Position numbers and translations under genes: made by a program. A model generated the notes under the pieces. That model was not told the DNA's origin and did not search any database. It saw only the letters and a list, made by a program, of their open reading frames with translations. Source: Streptantibioticus_A sp037034305 (GTDB lineage Bacteria; Actinomycetota; Actinomycetes; Streptomycetales; Streptomycetaceae). Taken from it: a stretch of 64,000 bases of DNA. This document shows, in pieces, positions 34,805 to 43,512 of this stretch (positions within the stretch are counted from its first letter, which is position 1; each line of letters starts with the position of its first letter). Where the stretch lies: contig JBAGJY010000010.1 in assembly GCA_037034305.1 (NCBI GenBank), positions 62,001-126,000 on the forward strand, read 5' to 3'.

Positions 34805-36796
34805 ATGGAAATGTCAGCGGGTAGCGTGCGGCCCGTGCTGTCACTTGCGCGGAGATTCCGCATCCCATCCATAGCGGTCGTGGCGGTCGTCGTCACCGCC
34901 CTGGTCGCCGCGTTCACCGCGCCGGCCATGGCGCACGGCCGCCCCAGAACCGCACCGACGCAGCCCGTCTACTCGTACGCCAACGCCGTCCGGGAGTCCG
35001 TCTGGGTCGACACCGGCCTCGACGGCGAGGGCAACGGCAAGCACGACCGGGTGGCCGCCGACATCATCCGGCCCCGTGAACCCGCCGCGGCCGGGAGGAA
35101 GATCCCGGTCATCATGGACGCCAGCCCGTACTACTCCTGCTGCGGGCGCGGCAACGAGAGCCAGCTCAAGACCTACGACAAGGACGGGAAGCCCGTCCAG
35201 TTCCCGCTCTACTACGACAACTACTTCGTACCGCGCGGCTACGCCGTGGTGCTGGTCGACCTCGCGGGCACCAACCGCTCCGACGGCTGTGTGGACGTCG
35301 GCGGACCGTCCGACATCACCTCCGCCAAAGCGGTCATCGACTGGCTGGGGGGTCGCGCCAAGGGCTACAGCGCGCGCACCGGAGGCCGGGCGGTGAAGGC
35401 CGGTTGGGCGAACGGCTCGGTCGGCATGATCGGCAAGAGCTGGGACGGCACCATCGCCAACGGGGTGGCCGCCACCGGCGTCGCGGGCCTGAAGACCGTG
35501 GTGCCGATCAGTGCCATCAGCTCCTGGTACGACTACTACTTCGCCCAGGGCGCCGCCCTCTACGACGGCGGACCGGACGGTCTCGCCGGTGACGTGGAGA
35601 GCCGGACCGCGCGGGCCCAGTGCTCCGCCGAGCAGCAGCGGCTGCGCGACGGCGCGCCGCGCGACGGCGACTGGACGAACGCCTGGCAGCAGCGCGACTA
35701 CGTCGCGAACGCCGCCAAGGTGAAGGCCAGCGTGTTCGTGGTGCACGGCATGCAGGACCTCAACGTGCGCACCAAGAACTTCGGCCAGTGGTGGGACGCG
35801 CTCGCCGCGCACGGCGTGAAGCGCAAGATCTGGCTCTCCCAGACCGGCCATGTCGACCCGTTCGACTACCGCCGCCCGGCCTGGGTGGACACCCTGCACC
35901 AGTGGTTCGACCACTATCTGATGGGCGTCGACAACGGCATCGACCGCGCCCCCATGGCCGACATCGAGCGCACGCCCGACCACTGGACCACCGACGCCGT
36001 CTGGCCCGCCCCCGGCACCGCGGCCACCAAGGTCCGACTGGACGCGGGCAGCGCCAACGGACTGGGAACGCTCGGCGTCCAGCCCCCGGCGGCGGGCGGC
36101 ACCGAGACGTACACCGACGACCCGTCGCAGAGCGAGACCGACTGGTCGGCGCAGGCCGACCAGGCCAAGGGCGACAAGGTCGCCTTCACCACCGGGGGGC
36201 TCAGGCGAGACCTGCGGCTGTCCGGCAGCGGTACGGTGACGCTCACCGCCACCTCGTCCACCACCAGCGCCCATCTGTCCGCCGTCCTGGTCGACCTGGG
36301 CCCCGCCACCATCCGCGACTACAGCGGCAACGGCGAGGGCATCACCACCTTGAAGACCAAGTCCTGCTGGGGCGAGAGCACTTCGGGCGACAGCGCCTGC
36401 TTCCACGACACCGCGGCGGACACCACCAACGTCGACTACACGGTGTTCAGCCGGGGTTGGGCCGACCTGGGCCACTACGCGCAGTCGCCGCACGGCGTCC
36501 GGCTCACCCCGGGCAAGCCGTACACCATCACGCTGCGGCTGGCCGCCAGCGATCACGTGGTTCCGGCCGGCCACCGGCTGGCGCTGATCGTCGGGGGTAC
36601 GGACAACGGGCTGATCGTCGGACCCGACACCACCCCGACGATCAGCGTTGACCTGGCGCGGTCCGCCGCCGACCTGCCGCTCGTCGGCGGCTACCCCGCC
36701 CTGGTGGGCGCGGTCGGGCACGGACCGCTGGGGCATCCGGCGGGGCCGGTCCTGTCCGGGGTCCGGGGCGCGACCGCGACGCGGCACATGCCGTAG
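34805..36796 (+). CDS. Secreted Xaa-Pro dipeptidyl-peptidase-like S15 (CocE/NonD) hydrolase
   Basis: An exported ~660-residue alpha/beta hydrolase. Behind the N-terminus is a TM-like signal (IAVVAVVVTALVAAFTAPAMAHG). The nucleophile is in GMIGKSWDGT (about residue 212), Asp in VVHGMQDLNV and His in QTGHVDPF. A C-terminal jelly-roll domain (from TETYTDDPSQSETDW) completes the S15/CocE architecture. It likely releases Xaa-Pro dipeptides or hydrolyses esters outside the cell. The start is uncertain: ATG 34805 and 34811 and GTG codons near 34826 are in frame, and the best GGAGGAG lies rather far upstream. Confidence 0.82.
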   Translation: MEMSAGSVRPVLSLARRFRIPSIAVVAVVVTALVAAFTAPAMAHGRPRTAPTQPVYSYANAVRESVWVDTGLDGEGNGKHDRVAADIIRPREPAAAGRKIPVIMDASPYYSCCGRGNESQLKTYDKDGKPVQFPLYYDNYFVPRGYAVVLVDLAGTNRSDGCVDVGGPSDITSAKAVIDWLGGRAKGYSARTGGRAVKAGWANGSVGMIGKSWDGTIANGVAATGVAGLKTVVPISAISSWYDYYFAQGAALYDGGPDGLAGDVESRTARAQCSAEQQRLRDGAPRDGDWTNAWQQRDYVANAAKVKASVFVVHGMQDLNVRTKNFGQWWDALAAHGVKRKIWLSQTGHVDPFDYRRPAWVDTLHQWFDHYLMGVDNGIDRAPMADIERTPDHWTTDAVWPAPGTAATKVRLDAGSANGLGTLGVQPPAAGGTETYTDDPSQSETDWSAQADQAKGDKVAFTTGGLRRDLRLSGSGTVTLTATSSTTSAHLSAVLVDLGPATIRDYSGNGEGITTLKTKSCWGESTSGDSACFHDTAADTTNVDYTVFSRGWADLGHYAQSPHGVRLTPGKPYTITLRLAASDHVVPAGHRLALIVGGTDNGLIVGPDTTPTISVDLARSAADLPLVGGYPALVGAVGHGPLGHPAGPVLSGVRGATATRHMP

Positions 36797-36815
36797 TCCG
36801 CTTCGCCGGGGGTGC

Positions 36816-36874
36816 GGCGAGCGACCGCCGGGCTCTGCCGCCGTGGTCGCTCGCCGCCGCGGTGGTCGCTCGCC
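36816..36874 (+). terminator. Terminator with two alternative 3' arms
   Basis: GGCGAGCGACC at 36816-36826 can pair with GGTCGCTCGCC at 36845-36855 or with its exact copy at 36864-36874. Either fold gives an 11-bp perfect stem just after the S15 hydrolase stop at 36796. Confidence 0.6.
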
Positions 36875-36961
36875 ACCGCCGACACAGCCGCGACCCAACG
36901 AATGGTCCCGCTCTCACGCAGTGGATCCCGCACCCCCGCAGGCGCGAGGTATGCTGCCCGC

Positions 36962-37036
36962 ATGCTCGCGCTAGTACGCCGTCGCCACGTGGACTTCGTC
37001 CGCGTCACGAGCATGTCCTGTCGCCGCAGCGGCTGA
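36962..37036 (+). CDS. 24-residue Cys-containing putative leader peptide
   Basis: ATG CTC GCG ... TGA encodes a peptide with the core RRRHVDFVRVTSMSC followed by RRSG. This Arg-rich RRHVDxxRVxSxxC pattern is that of putative leader peptides known in Streptomyces, often upstream of sulfur or cysteine-related genes, and related in logic to cysteine-responsive attenuation leaders of mycobacteria. A TATGCT -10-like box at 36950-36955 puts the transcript start close to the ATG, so it may be leaderless. It precedes the 2OG-Fe(II) oxygenase gene by 124 bp. Confidence 0.7.
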   Translation: MLALVRRRHVDFVRVTSMSCRRSG

Positions 37037-37108
37037 TCCCACGGCTATTCCTCTTCCAGTCGTCTCTCCGGCTCCGCGATCCCGCCGTACCCCGGCCTGC
37101 TCGCGGCG

Positions 37109-37128
37109 CGCCCGGCCACCGCCGGGCG
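37109..37128 (+). promoter_or_regulatory. Hairpin between leader peptide and oxygenase gene
   Basis: CGCCCGGC-CACC-GCCGGGCG: perfect 8-bp stem with a 4-nt loop, 73 nt after the leader stop and 32 nt before the oxygenase ATG. It could be the terminator or anti-RBS element of a cysteine-sensing attenuator. It has no T-run. Confidence 0.5.
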
Positions 37129-37160
37129 GGTCCGGACCTCACACCCTGCGGACCACACCC

Positions 37161-38171
37161 ATGTCGCATCAGCTTCCGGTCATCGACCTGTCCGCCGCCT
37201 CCGGCGGCCCCGCCGCGCGTGCCCGGCTGCACGCCGAACTCCACTCGGCCGCGCACGACGTCGGCTTCTTCCAACTCGTCGGCCACGGCGTCACGCCCGC
37301 CGAGACCGCCGCGCTCAACTCGGTGGTGAGGACGTTCTTCGCGCTGCCGCGCAGCGAGCGGTTCGCCATCTCCAACCTCAACTCCCCGCACTTTCGCGGC
37401 TACACCCACATCGGTGACGAGCGCACCGGCGGCAGCCCCGACTGGCGCGACCAACTCGACATCGGCGCCGAACGCCCGGCCCGCGTCCCCGGCCCCGGCG
37501 AGCCCGCCTACTGGTGGCTGGAGGGCCCGAACCAGTGGCCCGCCGCGCTGCCGGAACTGCGCACCACCGCCCTGGCCTGGATCGACCGGCTGAGCACCGT
37601 CGCGGGCAGGCTGCTGCGGGAACTGCTCGCCGCCATCGGCGGCCCCGAGGACTTCTACGACGACGCCTTCGCCGACCACCCCCATCTGCACCTGAAGATC
37701 GTCCGCTACCCGGGCCGCGCACCGGACGGCGCCGACCAGGGCGTGGGCGCGCACAAGGACTACGGGTTCCTCACCCTGCTGCTCCAGGACGACATAGGCG
37801 GCCTCCAGGTCGAGCGGGAGGACGGCGCGTTCCACGACGTACCGCCGCTGCCCGGCGCGTTCGTGGTGAACCTCGGTGAACTGCTGGAGGTGGCCACCAA
37901 CGGCTATCTGAAGGCCACCAACCACCGGGTGGTCAGCCCGGCCGCCGCGCAGGAACGGTTCTCCGTGCCGTTCTTCTACAACCCGCGACTGGACGCCCGC
38001 ATCGAGCCGCTGCCGTTCCCGCACGCCGACCGTGCGCCGGGCGCCACCCAGGACCCCACCAACCCGCTGTTCGCCGAGTACGGCCGCAACGAGCTGAAGG
38101 GCTGGCTGCGGGCGCACCCCGGTGTGGCCCGCCGCCACCACGCCGCCCTGCTCGCCCCCGCGACGGCGTAA
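37161..38171 (+). CDS. Isopenicillin N synthase family 2OG-Fe(II) dioxygenase
   Basis: A 336-residue non-heme iron oxygenase. The N-terminal LPVIDLSAA and DVGFFQLVGHGV are typical of the DIOX_N domain. Iron ligands are HKD in VGAHKDYGF and His in ATNHRVVSP, and the 2-oxoglutarate-binding RxS is ERFSVPFF. It hydroxylates or desaturates an unknown small molecule; presence of RxS favours 2OG use over true IPNS chemistry. It follows the Cys leader peptide, suggesting expression tied to cysteine supply and perhaps a sulfur-containing substrate. The ATG has only a weak RBS. Confidence 0.9.
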   Translation: MSHQLPVIDLSAASGGPAARARLHAELHSAAHDVGFFQLVGHGVTPAETAALNSVVRTFFALPRSERFAISNLNSPHFRGYTHIGDERTGGSPDWRDQLDIGAERPARVPGPGEPAYWWLEGPNQWPAALPELRTTALAWIDRLSTVAGRLLRELLAAIGGPEDFYDDAFADHPHLHLKIVRYPGRAPDGADQGVGAHKDYGFLTLLLQDDIGGLQVEREDGAFHDVPPLPGAFVVNLGELLEVATNGYLKATNHRVVSPAAAQERFSVPFFYNPRLDARIEPLPFPHADRAPGATQDPTNPLFAEYGRNELKGWLRAHPGVARRHHAALLAPATA

Positions 38172-38268
38172 CCCGGGTTCGCACCCGGCCGGGAAGTGCG
38201 GGACCTTGGGAACCGGACCGAACGCGGACAGCGCCCGCGCAGTGGCGGGACAGCGGAGGAGAGCCGAG

Positions 38269-38925
38269 ATGTCGACCATCGCACTGTTCGGAGCCACCGG
38301 CACCATCGGTGGCCGCATACTGAGCGAGGCGCTGAGCCGCGGGCACGAGATCACCGCGGTGGTGCGTGACCCCGCCAAGCTCGCCACCGAGCACACCCGG
38401 CTGTCGGTCACCAAGGGCGACGTACTGGACCCGACGACGGTGGCCGCCGCCGCCAGGGGCAAGGACGTGGTGGTGAGCGCGGTCGGCGGCGGCAGCGGCA
38501 ACGGTCCCGGGCACATCGCCACCATCAGGCCCGCCGCCGAGTCGCTGGTCGGCGGCCTGCGCACGCTCGGCCCGGGCGCCCCGCGGCTGATCTCGGTCGG
38601 CGGCGCCGGATCGCTGCGCAGGGCGGACGGTACGCGGGTGTGGGACGCGCCGGGGGTGCCCGCGTTCCTGCTGCAGATCATGCACGCGCACGGCGAGGCG
38701 CTGGACTTCTACCGCACCGTGGACGACGTGAGCTGGACCAACATCAGCCCCGCGGCGACGATCGAACCCGGTGAGCGCACCGGCGCCTACCGCACGGCGT
38801 CGGAAGACCTGGTCGTGGACGACCAGGGCGAAAGCCGCATCTCCGTCGAGGACTTCGCGGTCGCGGTGGTGGACGAGATCGACAGGCCCCAGCACATCGG
38901 CGAGCGCTTCGCCGTCGGCTACTGA
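38269..38925 (+). CDS. NAD(P)-binding NmrA/SDR-like oxidoreductase
   Basis: A 218-residue atypical short-chain dehydrogenase (NAD(P)H-binding, PF13460 style). It starts IALFGATGTIGGRILSEALSRGHEITAVVRDPAKL, with the GATGxIG nucleotide motif, and follows with VTKGDVLDPTTVAAAARGKDVVVSAVGGG. RBS GGAGGAGAGCCGAG precedes the ATG. Related proteins act as flavin reductases or redox-sensing regulators rather than dehydrogenases; function here is unassigned. It may be cotranscribed with the upstream oxygenase (98-bp gap). Confidence 0.85.
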   Translation: MSTIALFGATGTIGGRILSEALSRGHEITAVVRDPAKLATEHTRLSVTKGDVLDPTTVAAAARGKDVVVSAVGGGSGNGPGHIATIRPAAESLVGGLRTLGPGAPRLISVGGAGSLRRADGTRVWDAPGVPAFLLQIMHAHGEALDFYRTVDDVSWTNISPAATIEPGERTGAYRTASEDLVVDDQGESRISVEDFAVAVVDEIDRPQHIGERFAVGY

Positions 38926-38933
38926 CGCTCCCC

Positions 38934-39015
38934 GGGCCGCGCGCCCGTCGGCCCCGCTCGGCGTAGGCGCCGCCGAGACCGCGCGCCGTCACCGCCGGGC
39001 CGCGCGCCCGTCGGC
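38934..39015. terminator. Direct repeat and hairpin between convergent genes
   Basis: A 19-bp direct repeat, GGGCCGCGCGCCCGTCGGC, occurs at 38934-38952 and 38997-39015. Between the copies is a hairpin at 38957-38977 (CTCGGCG-N7-CGCCGAG). It sits between the convergent NAD(P)-binding protein (stop 38925) and VOC protein (stop 39044) and probably ends both transcripts. Confidence 0.5.
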
Positions 39016-39043
39016 AGCGGTGACCGCTCGACCGCCGCGGGCG

Positions 39044-39544
39044 TCAGGTGGCGGAGCCCGCCGCCGCACCGGTCACCCGGTCCGGGCCCCAGCGGTCCAG
39101 GGCGGCGCGCAGGTCGAGCGGACGCAGGCGGTCCGACTCCTCGGCGCCCGGCCAGTCCTCACGCGGCACCCGCCACATCACCTCGAACTCGTTGCCGTCC
39201 GGGTCCTTGGCGTACAGCGACTTGGACACCAGGTGGTCGGTGGCGCCGACCAGCGCGCCACGCTCGGTCAACCGTTCGGCGGTCTCGGCGAGTTCACCGA
39301 GCGTGCCGACCTCCCAGGCGAGGTGGTACAGGCCCACCCGGCCCTGCTCGGGACCCGGTGCGTTCCGGCCGACGGCGAACAGGCCGAGGTCATGGTCGTT
39401 GAGCGTGTCCTGGGCGCTGAGGAAGGCGGCCCGGCCGGGTATCTCGGTGTCGACCTTGAAACCGAGCACATTCGTGTAGAACTCGACCGCGTCGGCGGTG
39501 TCGCGGACGTAGAGCACCGCGTGGTTGAGACGTCGTACGGGCAT
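39044..39544 (-). CDS. VOC family (glyoxalase/extradiol dioxygenase-like) protein
   Basis: A 166-residue vicinal-oxygen-chelate protein. The paired beta-alpha-beta modules are LNHAVLYVRDTADAVEFYTNVLGFKVDTE and VGLYHLAWEVGTLGELAETAERLTERG. The expected metal ligands are His in LNHAVL, His in YHLAW and Glu in GNEFEVMW, the 2-His-1-Glu set of catechol 2,3-dioxygenase-like enzymes. It could cleave an aromatic diol or detoxify a small molecule. It is monocistronic on the reverse strand, divergent from tex. Confidence 0.87.
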   Translation of the reverse strand: MPVRRLNHAVLYVRDTADAVEFYTNVLGFKVDTEIPGRAAFLSAQDTLNDHDLGLFAVGRNAPGPEQGRVGLYHLAWEVGTLGELAETAERLTERGALVGATDHLVSKSLYAKDPDGNEFEVMWRVPREDWPGAEESDRLRPLDLRAALDRWGPDRVTGAAAGSAT

Positions 39545-39726
39545 GGCGTGCTCCTGGAGTGCGGAACCGGTCCGAAGGGACCCTCACCGTCCAGCGTACG
39601 CCAGTGAAGCTTGAAAGTTCAAGGAACTCGGGGGCGGCGCGCACCCGGCCCCTGCGCGACAAGCCCGGTGCCGCCCCGGCACAATGCAGAGCAAAGCTCA
39701 GCGAGGCAGAGGAAGCGGAACGGATA

Positions 39727-42111
39727 GTGACGACAACGTCTATCGGGTCCACCGGCGCTACAGCAGCCACCGAGTCCATCGGACGCGTGATCGCCCAGGA
39801 GCTGGGGGTGCGCGACGGGCAGGTCAAGGCGGCGGTCGACCTGCTGGACGGCGGGGCGACCGTGCCGTTCATCGCGCGCTACCGCAAGGAGGCCACCGGC
39901 GCCCTCGACGACGCGCAGCTGCGCACCCTGGAGGAGCGGCTACGCTACCTGCGGGAGTTGGAGGACCGCCGCGCCGCCATCCTGGAATCCATCGACGCGC
40001 AGGGCAAGTTGGACGACGCGCTGCGGACGCAGATCCTCGCCGCCGACTCCAAGGCCCGGCTTGAGGACATCTACCTGCCCTACAAGCCCAAGCGGCGCAC
40101 CAAGGCGCAGATCGCCCGCGAGGCCGGTCTGGAACCGCTCGCAGACCGGCTGCTGGCCGACCCGGCCCTCGAACCCCGGGCCACCGCCGAGGAGTTCGTG
40201 GGCGAGGCCGTCGCCGACGCCGCCGCGGCGCTGGACGGCGCCCGCTCGATCCTGGTCGAGCGGTTCGCCGAGGACGCCGACCTCATCGGCGACCTGCGCG
40301 AGCGCATGTGGTCGCGGGGGCGGGTCAGCTCGCGGGTGCGGGAGGGCAAGGAGGAGGCGGGCGCGAAGTTCGCCGACTACTTCGACTTCGCCGAGCCCTT
40401 CGAGAAGCTGCCCTCGCACCGCATCCTGGCGATGTTCCGCGGCGAGAAGGAAGAGGTACTCGAACTCACCCTGGAGCCCGAGGAGCCGCAGGACGGCCCG
40501 TCCACCTTCGAGCGGGCCATCGCCGCCCGGTTCAAGATCGCCGACCGGGGCCGCCCGGCCGACGCCTGGCTGCTGGAGACGGTCCGCTGGGCCTGGCGCA
40601 CCCGGATCCTGGTCCACCTCGGCATCGACCTGCGCACCCGGCTGCGCACCGCCGCCGAGGACGAGGCGGTACGGGTCTTCGCCGCCAACCTGCGCGACCT
40701 GCTGCTCGCCGCACCCGCCGGGGCGCGCGCCACCATGGGCCTGGACCCCGGCTTCCGCACCGGCGTGAAGGTGGCCGTCACCGACCCGACCGGCAAGGTC
40801 GTCGCCACCGAGACCATCTACCCGCACGTACCGCAGCGCCGCTGGGACGAGTCGCTGGCCACCCTGGCGAGGCTCTGCGCCGCCCACAAGGTGGACCTGA
40901 TCGCCATCGGCAACGGCACCGCCTCCCGGGAGACCGACAAGCTCGCCGCCGACCTGATCAAGGCGCACCCCGAACTGAAGCTCACCAAGGTCGTGGTCTC
41001 CGAGGCGGGTGCCTCGGTCTACTCCGCCTCCGCCTACGCCTCCCAGGAACTCCCGGAACTGGACGTGTCGTTGCGCGGCGCGGTCTCCATCGCCCGGCGG
41101 CTACAGGACCCGCTCGCCGAACTCGTCAAGATCGACCCCAAGTCGATCGGCGTCGGCCAGTACCAACACGACCTGGCCGAGGCCAAGTTGTCCCGCTCGC
41201 TGGACGCGGTCGTCGAGGACTGCGTCAACGGCGTCGGCGTGGACCTCAACACCGCCTCCGCGCCGCTGCTGCGCCGGGTCTCCGGCATCACGGCGACGCT
41301 CGCCGACAACATCGTCCAACACCGCGACGCCAACGGCCCGTTCCGCACCCGCAAGGACCTCAAGGACGTGGCCAGGCTCGGGCCCAAGGCGTTCGAGCAG
41401 TGCGCGGGCTTCCTGCGGATCACCGACGGCGACGACCCGCTGGACGCCTCCGCCGTGCACCCGGAGGCGTACCCGGTGGTGCGCCGCATCGTCTCCGCGG
41501 CGGGCGGTGACATCAAGGCGCTGATCGGCGACAGCAGGAAGCTGCGCGGGCTGCGGCCGCAGGACTTCGCGGACGAGACGTTCGGCGTGCCCACCGTCAC
41601 CGACATCCTGGGCGAGTTGGAGAAGCCGGGCCGCGACCCTCGTCCCGCCTTCAAGACCGCCACCTACAAGGAGGGCGTCGAGGAGCTGAAGGACCTCGTG
41701 CCGGGAATGCTGCTGGAGGGCGTGGTGACCAATGTCGCCGCCTTCGGCGCGTTCGTGGACATCGGCGTCCACCAGGACGGTCTGGTCCATGTGTCGGCGA
41801 TGTCCAAGTCGTTCGTCAAGGACCCCCGTGACGTGGTCAAGTCGGGCGACGTGGTGCGGGTCAAGGTCCTCGACGTGGACATCCCGCGCAAGCGCATCGG
41901 CCTCACGCTGCGGCTGGACGACGAGGCGGGCGCACCGCGCGGCGAGCGCGAGCAGCGCGGCGGCGGCAAGGGCGGCGCGAAGCGCAACGCGCCGCCGCGG
42001 CAGAACCGCGGCCAGGCCAGGGACTCCGGTGGCGGCGGCGCACTCGCCGACGCGCTGCGCCGGGCGGGCCTGGTGAGCGGCGACGGCGGTCCGGGCCGCG
42101 GACGCCGATAA
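39727..42111 (+). CDS. tex: Tex family RNA-binding transcription accessory protein
   Basis: A 794-residue Tex protein. The N-terminal Tex domain has GATVPFIARYRKEATGALDDAQLRTLEERLRYLRELEDR. Next come YqgF-like RNase H fold (MGLDPGFRTGVKVAV...IGNGTASRETD), the helix-hairpin-helix/HhH region (VGVDLNTASAPLLRRVSGI) and a C-terminal S1 domain (GMLLEGVVTNVAAFGAFVDIGVHQDGLVHVSAMS). The tail is Gly/Arg-rich, a Streptomyces-type extension. It binds nucleic acids and influences transcription. The GTG at 39727 opens the conserved part. It is monocistronic with a strong terminator. Confidence 0.95.
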   Translation: MTTTSIGSTGATAATESIGRVIAQELGVRDGQVKAAVDLLDGGATVPFIARYRKEATGALDDAQLRTLEERLRYLRELEDRRAAILESIDAQGKLDDALRTQILAADSKARLEDIYLPYKPKRRTKAQIAREAGLEPLADRLLADPALEPRATAEEFVGEAVADAAAALDGARSILVERFAEDADLIGDLRERMWSRGRVSSRVREGKEEAGAKFADYFDFAEPFEKLPSHRILAMFRGEKEEVLELTLEPEEPQDGPSTFERAIAARFKIADRGRPADAWLLETVRWAWRTRILVHLGIDLRTRLRTAAEDEAVRVFAANLRDLLLAAPAGARATMGLDPGFRTGVKVAVTDPTGKVVATETIYPHVPQRRWDESLATLARLCAAHKVDLIAIGNGTASRETDKLAADLIKAHPELKLTKVVVSEAGASVYSASAYASQELPELDVSLRGAVSIARRLQDPLAELVKIDPKSIGVGQYQHDLAEAKLSRSLDAVVEDCVNGVGVDLNTASAPLLRRVSGITATLADNIVQHRDANGPFRTRKDLKDVARLGPKAFEQCAGFLRITDGDDPLDASAVHPEAYPVVRRIVSAAGGDIKALIGDSRKLRGLRPQDFADETFGVPTVTDILGELEKPGRDPRPAFKTATYKEGVEELKDLVPGMLLEGVVTNVAAFGAFVDIGVHQDGLVHVSAMSKSFVKDPRDVVKSGDVVRVKVLDVDIPRKRIGLTLRLDDEAGAPRGEREQRGGGKGGAKRNAPPRQNRGQARDSGGGGALADALRRAGLVSGDGGPGRGRR

Positions 42112-42119
42112 CCGACGAG

Positions 42120-42154
42120 AAGGGGTCGGGACGCCAGAGGCGTCCCGGCCCCTT
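42120..42154 (+). terminator. Strong terminator after tex
   Basis: Long stem with a 3-nt AGA loop: arms AGGGGTCGGGACGCC and GGCGTCCCGGCCCCT (one G-U pair), 9 bp after the tex stop. Confidence 0.8.
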
Positions 42155-42315
42155 CGGCTTGCGGTGCGAAGGGCTTGGGGGTCGCGCTCGCGGGTGGCGG
42201 CCCGAGGTTTTCGCCGCCACCCGCCGGGGTGGCCTTGCCCCAGGTGTCCCGGACTTCTAGCATCCCTGGTGTTACACCTTTACTGTCAAAGTGATCGCCG
42301 CAGGGGAGCCGGTCC

Positions 42316-43443
42316 ATGGACGAGCCGAGAAGTCCCGGTCCGCTGGCGGGAGTCAGGGTCGTGGAGCTGGCCGGTATCGGCCCGGGACCGTTCGCCGCGA
42401 TGCTGCTGGCGGACCTCGGCGCCGATGTGGTCCGCGTCGACCGGCCGGGCGGCGCACCGCTGGGCATCGACCCCGCACACGACATCACCAACCGCAACAA
42501 GCGCTCCGTGGTGGTGGACCTGAAGTCCGAGGCGGGACCGGGACTCGTGGTCGAACTGGCGCGGCGCGCCGACATCCTGATCGAGGGCTACCGGCCGGGC
42601 GTCGCCGAGCGGTTGGGCGTCGGCCCCGACACCTGTCTGGCCGCCAACCCCCGCCTGGTCTACGGCCGGATGACCGGCTGGGGCCAGCAGGGCCCGCTCG
42701 CCCACAGTGCCGGACACGACATCGGCTACATCGCCACCGTGGGCACCCTCGGCATGATCGGCCCCGCCGACGGCCCACCCTCGGTACCGGCCAACCTCCT
42801 CGGCGACTACGCGGGCGGCTCCCTCTACCTCGTCGTCGGAGTGCTCGCCGCCCTGCACCACGCCCGGTCCACCGGCACCGGGCAGGTGGTGGACGCCGCC
42901 ATCGTGGACGGCACCGCGCATCTGGGCGCGATGATCTGGGGGATGCTCGGCGCGGGCGCCTGGCAGGACCGGCGCGGCGCCAACCTGCTGGACGGAGGCT
43001 GCCCGTACTACGGCGTCTACCAGACCTCGGACGGCGGCCACATGGCCGTCGGCGCGCTGGAGCGGCCGTTCTACGCGGAGTTCGCCGCCCTGTTGGGGCT
43101 CGGCGAGGACGCCCCGGACCGCGACGACCCGTCCCGCTGGGGCGAGTTGCGCGAGCGGGTCGCCGAGCGCTTCAGGTCCCGAACCCGGCAGGAGTGGACC
43201 GAGGTCTTCGAGGGGCGGGACGCCTGCGTGGCGCCCGTGCTCTCGCTGCGCGAGGCGCCCCGCCATCCGCATCTGGCGGCCCGCGGCACCTTCGCCGTGG
43301 ACGCCGAGGGGCGCCCCCAGCCGGCGCCCGCACCACGGTTCTCGGCCACCCCGGGCGCGCTGCGCCTACCACCCGCGGTGCCCGGTGCGCACACCGCGCA
43401 AGTCGCTCGCGACTGGGCCCTGCCCGCGCTGGACGAGGGATGA
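42316..43443 (+). CDS. CaiB/BaiF CoA transferase family, alpha-methylacyl-CoA racemase-like
   Basis: A 375-residue class III CoA-transferase-fold protein. The N-terminal LAGVRVVELAGIGPGPFAAMLLADLGADVVRVDRP is typical. The active-site region reads GHDIGYIATVGTLGMIG, and a downstream Asp lies in NLLGDYAGGS, corresponding to the His/Asp bases of alpha-methylacyl-CoA racemase (His126/Asp156 in the M. tuberculosis enzyme). It would epimerise 2-methylacyl-CoA so that branched acids enter beta-oxidation. It is first in a beta-oxidation set that includes an acyl-CoA dehydrogenase, thiolase and FadB-like protein. Confidence 0.88.
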   Translation: MDEPRSPGPLAGVRVVELAGIGPGPFAAMLLADLGADVVRVDRPGGAPLGIDPAHDITNRNKRSVVVDLKSEAGPGLVVELARRADILIEGYRPGVAERLGVGPDTCLAANPRLVYGRMTGWGQQGPLAHSAGHDIGYIATVGTLGMIGPADGPPSVPANLLGDYAGGSLYLVVGVLAALHHARSTGTGQVVDAAIVDGTAHLGAMIWGMLGAGAWQDRRGANLLDGGCPYYGVYQTSDGGHMAVGALERPFYAEFAALLGLGEDAPDRDDPSRWGELRERVAERFRSRTRQEWTEVFEGRDACVAPVLSLREAPRHPHLAARGTFAVDAEGRPQPAPAPRFSATPGALRLPPAVPGAHTAQVARDWALPALDEG

Positions 43444-43512
43444 GCCCGGCCTGCGACGGCACGCGTCGGGCACCTGGTGTCGGGCGAGCGAAGACAAGAA
43501 GAAGGGGTAGCC

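Noticed and set aside
37161..38171. Beta-lactam (isopenicillin N) biosynthesis
   Set aside because: Only the oxygenase fold is shared; no ACV synthetase or related genes nearby, and the RxS motif suggests 2-oxoglutarate use.
38934..39015. CRISPR-like repeat
   Set aside because: Only two copies of a GC-rich 19-mer with a single spacer, located between convergent genes; better explained as terminator sequence.
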